Shown piece by piece: positions 27,051 to 35,874 of a stretch of 64,000 nucleotides of DNA. Below the pieces are notes generated by a model, which made no database searches, was not told the origin of the DNA, and was given only the letters and a program-made list of their open reading frames with translations. The DNA is from SHZL01 sp963784425 (lineage in GTDB: Bacteria; Pseudomonadota; Gammaproteobacteria; Xanthomonadales; SZUA-36). Numbering within the stretch: position 1 is the stretch's first letter; each line of letters opens with the position of its first letter. The stretch covers positions 62,001 through 126,000 of the forward strand of contig CAWARM010000013.1 of assembly GCA_963784425.1 (NCBI GenBank), given 5' to 3'. A program made the position numbers and the translations under genes.

Positions 27051-29102
27051 ATGAGTTTTGTCAAAACGCAGAAAATGATCGGGCGACCGGGCTTGGCCGC
27101 AAGCTGGCGGAGGACGCTGATCTGCCTTGCGTTGCTGTTCTGCCTGGCGCTGCGGCAATTTACCCCGCTCCAGGCAAATCAGCTACCGGCAGCCGCACCT
27201 GCTTCCACGACCCTGAATAACGGCCAGTTGCTGCTGCAGGACGTGCCGGAGATCCCCGGCAGCTTAGCCGCCCGCGTGCAGCAATACCAAAATGTCCGTT
27301 CAGCCGTATTTCTCGACTGGACCGAAGACGGCAATGGCATCTACATACGCACCCGCTTCGGACTCCTCGACCAGATTCACCGGGTAGATTTTCCCAGCGG
27401 CGACCGGCAGCAACTGACTTTTTTTGAAGAGCCGATCGGGGAAGTGGTTCGACAGGAAAAGGGCCACACCCTGGCCCTGACCATGGACAAGGGGGGCAGC
27501 GAGTTCAGCCAGGTGTTCCTGCTGGACCCCGGCTCGGGTGTGGCCAGGCTGGTTTCCGACGGGTCTTCGCGCAATACCCACATTACGTGGGACAGGACAG
27601 GGACGCGGCTGGCTTACCTTTCGACCCGGCGTAACGGGCGCAGTAACGATATCTGGCTCATGGACATAGCCGGGAGTGAACCCGCCCGCCTGGTTCTGGA
27701 GTCTCCCGATGACAGTTTATGGGTGCCGGTTGATTTCACCGACGACGGCAAGTTCATGCTTGTGCAACAGGCAATCTCCGCGGGCGACTCACGCGTTTAC
27801 CTGCTTGATATCACCACCGGGGAGCGCCGGCTTCTGGCGGGCAGTGCGGAGTTTCCTTCGGCCAATCGCGCGGTGGTGCTGGATCATAAGAACGAAGGTT
27901 TTTACCTGATCAGCAATGCCCGCGGACTGGGAGCGGAGCTGGCATGGCAGTCCTTGCAGCCGGGCAGCGAGGCGCAATTCATATCCAGCGCAATACCCTG
28001 GGACGTTAGCGAATTTGCGCTATCCGCGGATGGCCGTCGTGGTGCGTTTACCACCAACGAAGATGGCTTCAGCCGGGTCTACCTCCTCAATACACGCAGC
28101 AACCGCTATTCCCTGGTCAGCAACATGCCTGCCGGAGTGATCAGCGGCCTGAGCTTCAACCAGGACAATCACAGGCTGGCGATGACAATGAGCACGGCGC
28201 AGACACCCAGCGACGTATTTGTCATGGTACTGGGAAAGTCTCCCGAGGATGCCAAATCCCTGCAGCGCTGGACCAGCAGCGAGGTCGGCGGCCTGGATAC
28301 CAGCAAGTTTGCTGTTCCCGAACTGGTACGCTATCCCACGTTTGACCGGGAACATGACCAGCAGCGCCAGATTCCCGCATTTGTCTACCGGCCTGCCGGC
28401 GAGGGTCCGTTTCCCGTGATCATCGACATTCATGGCGGGCCCGAAAGCCAGTACCGCCCGGCTTTTTCCAGCACGATTCAAATGTGGGTGGCAGAACTTG
28501 GAGCCGCAGTCATTGCGCCGAACGTGCGTGGTTCACTGGGCTACGGGATGGATTACCTGGCACTGGATGATGGGTATCGGCGCGAGGATGCGGTAAAAGA
28601 CATTGGAGCGCTGTTGGACTGGATTGCCACAAAGCCGGAGTTCGACGCGCAACGGGTTGTCGTCTACGGCGCCAGTTACGGCGGTTACATGGCGCTGGCT
28701 GTAGCCGCACACTATGGCAAGCATCTGAAAGCGGCAGTCGACGTTGTTGGCATCAGCAACTTTGTCACGTTTCTGCAAAACACGCAGGACTACCGCCGTG
28801 AATTGCGCCGGGTTGAATACGGCGACGAGCGCGACCCGGAGATGAGGGCCTTCCTGCAAAGCATCAGCCCGCTCAGCCAGGTGGACACGATCACGCTGCC
28901 ACTGCTGGTGGTGCAGGGGCAGAACGACCCGCGGGTATCGGTTACCGAGGCCGAACAAATTGTCGCGGCCATGCGCCAGCGGGGGAACCCGGTCTGGTAC
29001 ATCAATGCGCTGAACGAGGGCCATGGCTATGACCGCAAGGAAAACCGTGATATCTACGAACAAGCTGCGATGCTGTTCCTGCAGCGCTACCTGATTGAGT
29101 GA
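27051..29102 (+). CDS. S9-family prolyl oligopeptidase-like peptidase
   Basis: 683 residues from ATG 27051; two GTG codons just upstream are less likely. The N-terminal region has a hydrophobic segment (ICLALLFCLALRQF) that suggests export. Residues about 60-400 form a WD40/propeller-like domain (DWTEDGNGIYIRTRFG, SRNTHITWDRTGTRLAYLS). The C-terminal alpha/beta hydrolase has the nucleophile in GASYGGYMA, the Asp in VVQGQNDPRV and the His in LNEGHGYDR. The pattern fits acylaminoacyl-peptidase or dipeptidyl-peptidase relatives that trim peptides. It is monocistronic and divergent from glmU. Confidence 0.92.
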   Translation: MSFVKTQKMIGRPGLAASWRRTLICLALLFCLALRQFTPLQANQLPAAAPASTTLNNGQLLLQDVPEIPGSLAARVQQYQNVRSAVFLDWTEDGNGIYIRTRFGLLDQIHRVDFPSGDRQQLTFFEEPIGEVVRQEKGHTLALTMDKGGSEFSQVFLLDPGSGVARLVSDGSSRNTHITWDRTGTRLAYLSTRRNGRSNDIWLMDIAGSEPARLVLESPDDSLWVPVDFTDDGKFMLVQQAISAGDSRVYLLDITTGERRLLAGSAEFPSANRAVVLDHKNEGFYLISNARGLGAELAWQSLQPGSEAQFISSAIPWDVSEFALSADGRRGAFTTNEDGFSRVYLLNTRSNRYSLVSNMPAGVISGLSFNQDNHRLAMTMSTAQTPSDVFVMVLGKSPEDAKSLQRWTSSEVGGLDTSKFAVPELVRYPTFDREHDQQRQIPAFVYRPAGEGPFPVIIDIHGGPESQYRPAFSSTIQMWVAELGAAVIAPNVRGSLGYGMDYLALDDGYRREDAVKDIGALLDWIATKPEFDAQRVVVYGASYGGYMALAVAAHYGKHLKAAVDVVGISNFVTFLQNTQDYRRELRRVEYGDERDPEMRAFLQSISPLSQVDTITLPLLVVQGQNDPRVSVTEAEQIVAAMRQRGNPVWYINALNEGHGYDRKENRDIYEQAAMLFLQRYLIE

Positions 29103-29105
29103 GTG

Positions 29106-29267
29106 GTGGCCTGTAACAGAGAAATCGAAAGCAGCTCGCTTGATCTGGCGGCGCCTGGCTTGGTCTTCACTCGGCCGATAGCTATGGCTATCAACCTCGC
29201 TCCAGACCGGCGCCAGCCACCGCCATCCCGTCGCGATCCCTCTTCCACTTTCCCTGTTACAGGCCAC
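29106..29267. repeat. About 160-bp imperfect palindromic element with 14-bp terminal inverted repeats
   Basis: GTGGCCTGTAACAG at 29106-29119 is repeated as the exact complement at 29254-29267. Between them the two halves remain partly complementary (GGCGCCTGGC against GCCGGCGCCAGCC, and a centre near GATAGCTATGGCTATC), so the whole unit could fold into one long hairpin. It fills the gap between the S9 peptidase and the mechanosensitive channel. No coding capacity is evident. It looks like a non-autonomous palindromic repeat (MITE- or BIME-like) and might also act as a terminator. Confidence 0.7.
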
Positions 29268-29271
29268 TAGC

Positions 29272-30162
29272 ATGCAACAATTGAATAAAATCTGGAATTT
29301 AACCTTGTTCAGCTTCGGCGACGGCGTCGACATTACCTTCGGCCATGCCGTAACGGTAGTCGTATTTCTGGTGCTGGCTTTGGTGCTGGCAAAGTTCCTT
29401 TCCCGGCTGCTCGCGCGACAAATGCAGCGCGGAAACGTAGACCCCAATGCCATTCAGACCATCGTGCGCCTGTTCTACTGGGTGTTCCTGATTCTCACGT
29501 TAATTTCCGCCCTGGCCATGCTGGAAATCCCGGTAACCCAGCTCGCATTCATCAGTGGCGGATTGGCCATAGGAGTGGGTTTCGGCGCACAGAGCATCAT
29601 CAACAATCTCATCAGCAGCTGGATCCTGATGTCGGAGAAACCGATTCGTATTGGCGATTTTGTCGAAATCGACCAGCACATGGGTGTGGTCGAGCGCATT
29701 GGTAATCGCTCCACGCGCATCCGGCGCGTGGACGGCGTGCACTTGCTGGTACCGAACAGCCAGATGCTGGAACGGGTAGTGGTCAACTGGACCCTGGTAG
29801 ACCACCGCTTCCGAGCGTTTGTCCGGGTAGGCGTGGCTTATGGTTCGCCGGTTGAGCGCGTGGTCGAATTGATCCATGAAGCAGCAATGGCCGAACGGGA
29901 AGTGCTGGCTGATCCCAGGCCGGTCGTGATTTTCGAGGATTTCGGCGAAAGCGCGATGATATTCGAACTGTATTTCTGGTGTGACATCCGTTCCGGTGGA
30001 GAGCTGCGCGCGGTTCGCAGCAATGTTCGCTTCGCCATCGAACGCTTGTTCAGGGAAAACGGCATTGTAATTGCCTACCCGCAGCGGAATATTCACCTGG
30101 ATATCTCCCGGCCTCTGGCGGTCCGCCTGCAGGCGCAGGAAGGAATTGCGGGGGATATCTAG
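29272..30162 (+). CDS. MscS-family mechanosensitive ion channel
   Basis: 296 residues. The N-terminus has one or two membrane helices (GHAVTVVVFLVLALVLAKFL, VRLFYWVFLILTLISALAML), then the pore helix GGLAIGVGFGAQSIINNLIS. The conserved beta domain follows (ISSWILMSEKPIRIGDFVEI, STRIRRVDGVHLLVPNSQ, VVNWTL) and then the C-terminal alpha/beta domain. It should open under membrane tension to release osmolytes. The start codon follows the palindromic element by only four bases, so the element forms its leader region; there is no clear ribosome-binding site apart from that. Confidence 0.93.
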   Translation: MQQLNKIWNLTLFSFGDGVDITFGHAVTVVVFLVLALVLAKFLSRLLARQMQRGNVDPNAIQTIVRLFYWVFLILTLISALAMLEIPVTQLAFISGGLAIGVGFGAQSIINNLISSWILMSEKPIRIGDFVEIDQHMGVVERIGNRSTRIRRVDGVHLLVPNSQMLERVVVNWTLVDHRFRAFVRVGVAYGSPVERVVELIHEAAMAEREVLADPRPVVIFEDFGESAMIFELYFWCDIRSGGELRAVRSNVRFAIERLFRENGIVIAYPQRNIHLDISRPLAVRLQAQEGIAGDI

Positions 30163-32009
30163 AACATCGAAGAATCGTCTATATCTTCCATCTCTGTAGC
30201 GGTTCTCGTGGGGATGAAATCACCCGTCACCATCTGGTCATAGGCCAGCCCCGGGCCGACCATGGGGTAAACCCCGGCGTCCGGGTCAATGATGACTTCG
30301 AGAAATGCCGGGCCGGGAAATTCCAGCCACTCGCGAATCACGTGTTGCATGTCGTTCTTGTTATCCAGGCGGCGGGCAAATTCATACCCGTCGGCCTCGG
30401 CGGCTTTCACGAAATCTTTCTTGCGCAGTGATTTGTCGCTGGCCGACAGCCTGCCCTTGTAGTACAGCTTCTGCCATTGTTTTACCATGCCGTCGCCAAA
30501 GTTGTTCAGCACCAGCACTTTGACCGGCAGTTCATAGGTGGTGACCGTTTCAAGCTCACCCAAATTCATGCGAATGCTGGCATCACCATCGACATCGATA
30601 ACCAGCAAGCCGGGTTGCGCAAACTGTGCCCCGATGGCGGCGGGTAGCCCGAAGCCCATCGTGCCCATGCTGCCGGAAGTCAGCCACAAGCGCGGATGAC
30701 GGAAATCAAAATACTGTGCAGCCCACATCTGGTGCTGCCCGACTCCGGTGGAAATGATGGCCTGCCCGGCGGTGATCTCGTTGATCGCCTCGATCACGGC
30801 GTAGGGCTGGATCAATTCGCAGTCCTTGTCGTAATTGAGTGCGTAGGTTGCTTTCAAGGCAGCAACTTCCTTGTGCCATGCAGTGAAATCAGGGGCGATG
30901 CGCTCGCGTTGACCGTATGCCGTGATGGTCCGCAGGTCTTCCTTCATGACTCCCACCTGGAACCAGTCAACGGATTTCACCTTGCCGATTTCCGAGGGAT
31001 CGATGTCAAACTGGGCAATACGTCGTGCACGCGGGGCAAACTTTGCCGGAACCCCGGCCACGCGGTCATCAAACCGCGCGCCCACTGCAATGAGGAAATC
31101 ACAGTCTTCCACCGCGTAGTTGGCGCTGGCCGTGCCGTGCATGCCCAGCATGTGCAGCGCAAGCGCCTCGGTTGTATCGAATGCACCAATGCCCATCAAC
31201 GTGGTGGTGACCGGAATACGGAACTGGTGGGCAAATTCCCGCAAAGCCTCAGCAGCGTTGCCATTGATGACGCCCCCACCGGCATAAATCAAGGGCCGTT
31301 TGCTGGCCTGCAGCATGTCAAAAAATGCCTTGCAGCTTTCCTCGCCAAGGCGCTTTTCCGCCACCGCCTGCATGCGCTTGCGATAACCTCTCACGGGCAG
31401 GAGGCCGCCACCCTGGAAAACGCCGGTCCAGTTCTGCACATCCTTGGGGAGGTCGACCACCACCGGCCCGGGCCGGCCACCACGCGCAATCTCGAACGCT
31501 GTGCGCATGGTGGACTCAAGCTTGGCCGGGTCAGTTACCAGGAAGGTGTGCTTGGCTACCGGTCCGAGGCAACTCGACACCGGCGCCTCCTGGAACGCAT
31601 CGGTGCCAATGGCATGGGTAGGCACCTGGCCGCAAATCACCACGATGGGCGTGGAATCAGCCATGCAATCACGCACCGGGGTCACGGTATTGGTCGCGCC
31701 GGGCCCGGAAGTTACCAGCACCACGCCCACTTTGCCGCTGGCGCGGGCGTAACCCGACGCCATGAAACCAGCGCCCTGCTCGTTGGCAGGCACAATCAGG
31801 GGCATGGGCTCGACGCCATCCCTGCCTTTGTGCATGGTGTTGTAACGAAACACCGCGTCATAGGTTGGCAGAATGGCCCCGCCACTGTAACCAAAAATAA
31901 TACTCACGCCCTCATCCGCGAGGACCTGGACTATCATGTCGGCCCCACTCATTTGAGTGCCCGCCAGGGGGTGGCTTGCCACTTCAGCTGTTTGCCTGCC
32001 TGGATCCAT
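30159..32009 (-). CDS. ilvI: Acetolactate synthase, large (catalytic) subunit
   Basis: Thiamine-diphosphate enzyme that condenses pyruvate for valine/leucine, or pyruvate with 2-oxobutyrate for isoleucine. The 616 residues (about 597 from an alternative ATG at 31952) start near MSGADMIVQVLADEG. They contain the glycine-rich FGYSGGAILPTYDA with the activating glutamate region (PLIVPANEQGAGFMA) and the ThDP motif VDGDASIRMN...NNFGDGMVKQWQ. It belongs to the anabolic FAD type. Uniquely for this pathway, the small subunit ilvH lies upstream on the opposite strand. The gene overlaps the end of the mscS gene by four bases. Confidence 0.95.
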   Translation of the reverse strand: MDPGRQTAEVASHPLAGTQMSGADMIVQVLADEGVSIIFGYSGGAILPTYDAVFRYNTMHKGRDGVEPMPLIVPANEQGAGFMASGYARASGKVGVVLVTSGPGATNTVTPVRDCMADSTPIVVICGQVPTHAIGTDAFQEAPVSSCLGPVAKHTFLVTDPAKLESTMRTAFEIARGGRPGPVVVDLPKDVQNWTGVFQGGGLLPVRGYRKRMQAVAEKRLGEESCKAFFDMLQASKRPLIYAGGGVINGNAAEALREFAHQFRIPVTTTLMGIGAFDTTEALALHMLGMHGTASANYAVEDCDFLIAVGARFDDRVAGVPAKFAPRARRIAQFDIDPSEIGKVKSVDWFQVGVMKEDLRTITAYGQRERIAPDFTAWHKEVAALKATYALNYDKDCELIQPYAVIEAINEITAGQAIISTGVGQHQMWAAQYFDFRHPRLWLTSGSMGTMGFGLPAAIGAQFAQPGLLVIDVDGDASIRMNLGELETVTTYELPVKVLVLNNFGDGMVKQWQKLYYKGRLSASDKSLRKKDFVKAAEADGYEFARRLDNKNDMQHVIREWLEFPGPAFLEVIIDPDAGVYPMVGPGLAYDQMVTGDFIPTRTATEMEDIDDSSMF

Positions 32010-32079
32010 AAACCTTTGTTGCCCGTGCGCCAGAAGCGTGTGGGTTCAGTGTCGGGTAATCAAAACCGCATTGCAATAC

Positions 32080-32105
32080 CCCTGAATCTGCGCCAACATT
32101 CAGGG
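32080..32105. promoter_or_regulatory. Inverted repeat in the ilvI/ilvH divergent promoter region
   Basis: CCCTGAAT (32080-32087) and ATTCAGGG (32098-32105) are exact complements with ten bases between. The 136-bp region between the two divergent acetolactate synthase genes must hold both promoters. The repeat could be an operator or a leader hairpin; no leucine- or valine-rich leader peptide was found. Confidence 0.35.
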
Positions 32106-32145
32106 TTCATCTTTATCCCACTGCGTAAACGTGCTCAAATAAATC

Positions 32146-32643
32146 GTGCGACACATCATTTCCATACTGCTGCAGAACGAAGCCGGCGCGCTGTCGCGGG
32201 TTGCTACCCTGTTTTCCTCCCGCGGTTACAACATCGAATCCCTCAGCGTTGCCCCGACCGAGCATGTTGAATTGTCCCGGCTGACCCTGGTCACCACCGG
32301 TTCCGACAAGGTCATCGAGCAGATCAACAAGCAACTGGAAAAGCTGGTGGACGTGGTCAAGATTGCCGACATGACCAAGAACCCGCACATCGAGCGGGAG
32401 CTGTTGTTGATGAAGCTGAAAGTGTCTGCCGGGGCGGAACAGCAATTGGCAGACCTCGTTGCTGCCAGCGGCGCACGCGCGCTGGATGACAGCCCGGATA
32501 CCTACACCCTGGAACTCACCGGATCCAGCGAGCAAATGGACAGGTTTATTGAACGCGTGAGCGCCTGCACGGAAATCCTCGCCGTGGTGCGCAGCGGCGC
32601 CATGGCGATTGCGCGAGGTCCCAAAGTGCTCAAGGCCGGCTGA
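32146..32643 (+). CDS. ilvH: Acetolactate synthase, small (regulatory) subunit
   Basis: 165 residues. The ACT domain comes first (HIISILLQNEAGALSRVATL, SRGYNIESLSVAPTE), then a C-terminal ALS small-subunit domain (ERELLLMKLKV, GARALDDSPDTYTLELTGSS). It binds valine and stabilises the catalytic subunit. The start is GTG 32146, immediately before the conserved RHIIS sequence. It is normally cotranscribed with ilvI; here it faces away from it. A strong hairpin terminator follows. Confidence 0.96.
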   Translation: MRHIISILLQNEAGALSRVATLFSSRGYNIESLSVAPTEHVELSRLTLVTTGSDKVIEQINKQLEKLVDVVKIADMTKNPHIERELLLMKLKVSAGAEQQLADLVAASGARALDDSPDTYTLELTGSSEQMDRFIERVSACTEILAVVRSGAMAIARGPKVLKAG

Positions 32644-32663
32644 AGTCCCACGAACTGAAAGGC

Positions 32664-32698
32664 AAAAAAAAGCCCGGGTCTGCCCGGGCTTTTCTTTT
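32664..32698. terminator. Rho-independent terminator between ilvH and the TonB receptor
   Basis: The stem AGCCCGGG (32671-32678) pairs with CCCGGGCT (32683-32690) around a TCTG loop. It is flanked by A-rich sequence on the left and TTTTCTTTT on the right, so it can stop transcription from both sides (ilvH and the convergent receptor gene). Confidence 0.9.
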
Positions 32699-32714
32699 GC
32701 GCGTAGTGTCCCGC

Positions 32715-35220
32715 TCAGAACTGGCGCGTTACCTCAATGCCATACGTGCGCAAGGAAGACGGGTGAATGAAGGATCCACCGAATTCCGGCGCTGGAATGA
32801 CTTCCTGCAGGTAGTTTTCGTCGGTGAGGTTACGGCCCCACAGGGTGAACAACCAATTGTCATTGCTGAAAATCATGCGTGCATCGAGGGTGTTGTAGGC
32901 GTCACGCCGGGCCTTGCTCATATTGGAGTCAAAAATGTTGGCCTGAAAGAGAGCGTTCCAAATGGTCGGAACTTCCTCGCCTTGCAGGGTGTGGAACCAC
33001 ATCTTGCCGACATAGCGCCAGTCCAGGCGGAACATGAAGTTCCAGTTGTCATTCATGGGCAGATCCAGTTGACCGCCGAGGTTATAGGTTTCGCCCGGCG
33101 CCTGCGGCATGTCGTTACCCACCGACAGCGGGCGATTGATGTTTTTCTTGATCTCGCTGTTGAGCAGGCCCAGGCCACCATACAACCTCAGGTAGTCGGT
33201 AGCGGCAAAATCAAAATTCGCCTCCCAACCACTGATTGAAGCCTTGTCAATCGTGGTCACCACGCGCATCAGGCCAAAGGGACCGGCAAAGAACTCGAAG
33301 AACTGGTTGTCATCAATGGATGTATCAAAATAGGCGCCGCTAAGACGCAGGCGGTTATCCATCAACAGGGTCTTGACGCCGATTTCCCAGCTGTCGGTTA
33401 CTTCCTTGGGGTATTCGTCCGTGATGGTCAGTTGTGAATTGACCAGTTCGCCCGGCCCGCCATAGCCCACGTTGTACCAGTAATTGATCAGGTCCTCGCT
33501 GCCGACGGAGTTGAATCCGCCACTGCGGAAAGCCCCTGCCCCAGCTGGCATAGGTCGTTACATCGTCATTAGCTTCCCAGGTCCAGGTGATCTTGGGCTG
33601 CCATTCGCTGAAACTGGCTTTGCGGTCCGGAACGCCATTGGGGTACTGGTTAAACGCCGGATTGATCGGCTGTCCCGCCAGGTTGATGTTGTAGCCGGAT
33701 GAATCCACGTTGGGCACCTGGTTGTGGTCTTTGCGATCCTCTTTGTCATAACGCAAGGCAAAGGCCAGCTCCATATTGTCCATCACATCAAATTCAAGTT
33801 GCCCGTAACCTGAATACACATCGGTAGTGAAGTTGTCCCAGAACAGCAGGTCAGTGGGGTTCTTCCCGGTGGGTGGTATGTAGGGCTGCAATTCAAAGCC
33901 TTTGCCCAGGTCCGCGCCATAACCCACGACGACTTCCCTATCGATGTTGAGGTAGTAAATTCCGCCAATCCAGCGGATTTTCTGGTCTTGCGGTGAAGTC
34001 AGGCGCAATTCGAAGCTGAGATCGCTCTGGTTCCGTTCCTGGTACTGGTAGCCATCACAGGTAGTGGGGGTATAGGGGCCATAAATACCAGCGAAATTGG
34101 CGCCGCCGGCCGAGGGCGGTGGCAACACCAGGAAAGGGGCCAGGAACGGCCCGAAAAGGTCAGGCCGGGTAAAGGTGTTCAGGGGAATGCGCGATTGCTG
34201 GCAGGCATCAGTAATTTCGTATCCGTAAAACGTCGCACTGGTGCCATCCGACAACAGGTTCTCGTCGAGGTTGTTGTAGGCGGCAATAAAGGTCGTAGTG
34301 AAGGCGTCCTGTTCCCAGTCCATCTTGGCGGAAAAATTGCTGGTGGTTTGCTTGTTCTCGCCGGGCACGTTAAACGCAAAGATGAAATCGTGATCATTGA
34401 CGTCAGCATAGAACTCCGGACTGCCCAGTACAGACACGAAAGCCGGGATGGCAAACACGGCGTTGAAGTTGATGGCGCCACCTTTTGCCTCGGCATAATT
34501 GGCGTGGAAATCGACGGTGACATCATCGGTCGGTTCCCAGATCATCCGCCCCCTGACGCCTTCGTTTTCCAGGTAATTCACCTCGCCACCCTGCCCCGTG
34601 AGGGCATTGAGGTAATCGCCATTCGTGCTGTCGTAGTAAGCCACCAGGCTGGCCGCCAGCTTGTTATCCACCAGTGGCCCGCTGACTATCGCCGTGCCGC
34701 CCCAGGTCTGGTTATTGCCATATTTGCCCACGAACCTGGATTGTTGTTCGTAGGTTGGCTTCATCGTGTCGATAATGACGGCGCCCGCCACCGCGTTACG
34801 TCCATACAAAGCACCCTGGGGTCCTTTAAGCACCTCAATCTGCTCAATATCGTCCAGTTGCTGGTTGAATGCGTTCGGGTTGGTGAGGAGCACGCCATCG
34901 ACCACGTACGCAAAGGTGGATTCCGCATCGCGGGTAGACACGATGCCGCGGATACTGACCTGGGTGTCACCGAAATTGGCGGTGTTCACCAGGGTTACGT
35001 TGGGAATCAGGGAAATAAAGTCCTTTGGCCGTTGGATGCCCGCGTCGAGAACCTCCTGGGCGCCAAAAGCCACTACGGAGATCGGCACATCCTGAAGGTT
35101 TTCCGTGCGTTTCCGGGCCGTGACCGTGATCTCTTCAAGAGCGGCCTGGGCATAGGCATCGGTGACAAACAGAACGGCCAGAGTGGCTAGTACAGCTATG
35201 TTCCAACAGGATTTTTTCAT
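32715..35220 (-). pseudogene. TonB-dependent receptor, one frameshift
   Basis: Outer-membrane receptor of 834 residues once the frame is repaired. A signal peptide starts at ATG 35220 (MKKSCWNIAVLATLAV). The TonB box region is EEITVTARKR, and the plug has ISVVAFGAQEV, FAYVVDGVLL and IEQIEVLKGPQGALYGRNA. The barrel ends in a standard aromatic residue (YGIEVTRQF). The frame breaks near 33528: TTTCCGC should read TTTCGC, giving GRGFRSGGFNS. The substrate is unknown. It lies downstream of a catabolic operon on the same strand, so it may import that operon's substrate. Confidence 0.87.
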
Positions 35221-35277
35221 TGTCCCACTCCCACAGAGCATAAATTGCAGTGACTGTTATTAGTTTAAGTTTATTCT

Positions 35278-35874
35278 CTACAAGGCTTTTAGCAATTTTT
35301 TAACTTCGTTCAACTTTAGCACATCAGCATACTTTGCGCCTAGATCAAACAGGCTGGCAGCATGCGCCTCCAGGTTGCGATCCCCCACGGCCTCGCGCAC
35401 CACCACCACCGGGTAGTCATGCTGTAAACCATCCACTGCCGTGGCACGCACACAGCCACTGGTGGTCAGGCCGGCGATGACCAGGGAATCCACGTGGTGC
35501 TTTTTCAGCTCCTGCTGCAAATGGGACTGGAAAAAACCACTGGCCCAGTGTTTTTCGATGATGGTTTCATCCGCCCTGGGGGTAAGGCGGGGGTCAACCT
35601 TGACCCATTCGGAATCGGCAGTAAGCACATCAAGGGCCGGCAGGCGGTTGCGAAAAACCCGCGCCTCGCGCGCATCGCGATAGACCACGGTGGTGAAAAA
35701 TACCGGGAGCTTTTTTGCCCGAAAGGCATCCAGCAATGCCCGGCAGGCTGCGACCACCTCGTCGGCCGGCGAACCCAGCGGGCAGGCCGGGTCGGTAAAC
35801 CCCCTGGTCATATCAACCAATACCAGGGCCGGGCGTTTACCCAGGCCCTGCGATTGACGTTCCAGGTCCGGCAT
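35278..35874 (-). CDS. Isochorismatase-family cysteine hydrolase
   Basis: 198 residues with the catalytic triad of the family: Asp21 in LVLVDMTRGF, Lys108 in IIEKHWASGF, Cys141 in GLTTSGCVRATA. The group includes N-carbamoylsarcosine amidohydrolase and other amide hydrolases. Its start overlaps the stop of the HyuB gene, so it belongs to the same operon and probably cleaves an N-carbamoyl or amide intermediate made by it. Substrate not determined. Confidence 0.9.
   Translation of the reverse strand: MPDLERQSQGLGKRPALVLVDMTRGFTDPACPLGSPADEVVAACRALLDAFRAKKLPVFFTTVVYRDAREARVFRNRLPALDVLTADSEWVKVDPRLTPRADETIIEKHWASGFFQSHLQQELKKHHVDSLVIAGLTTSGCVRATAVDGLQHDYPVVVVREAVGDRNLEAHAASLFDLGAKYADVLKLNEVKKLLKAL

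Noticed and set aside
30696..32270. Long open frame (524 codons) on the plus strand opposite ilvI
   Set aside because: It is antisense to the conserved ilvI gene and encodes a His/Arg-rich sequence without family pattern; a codon-bias shadow.
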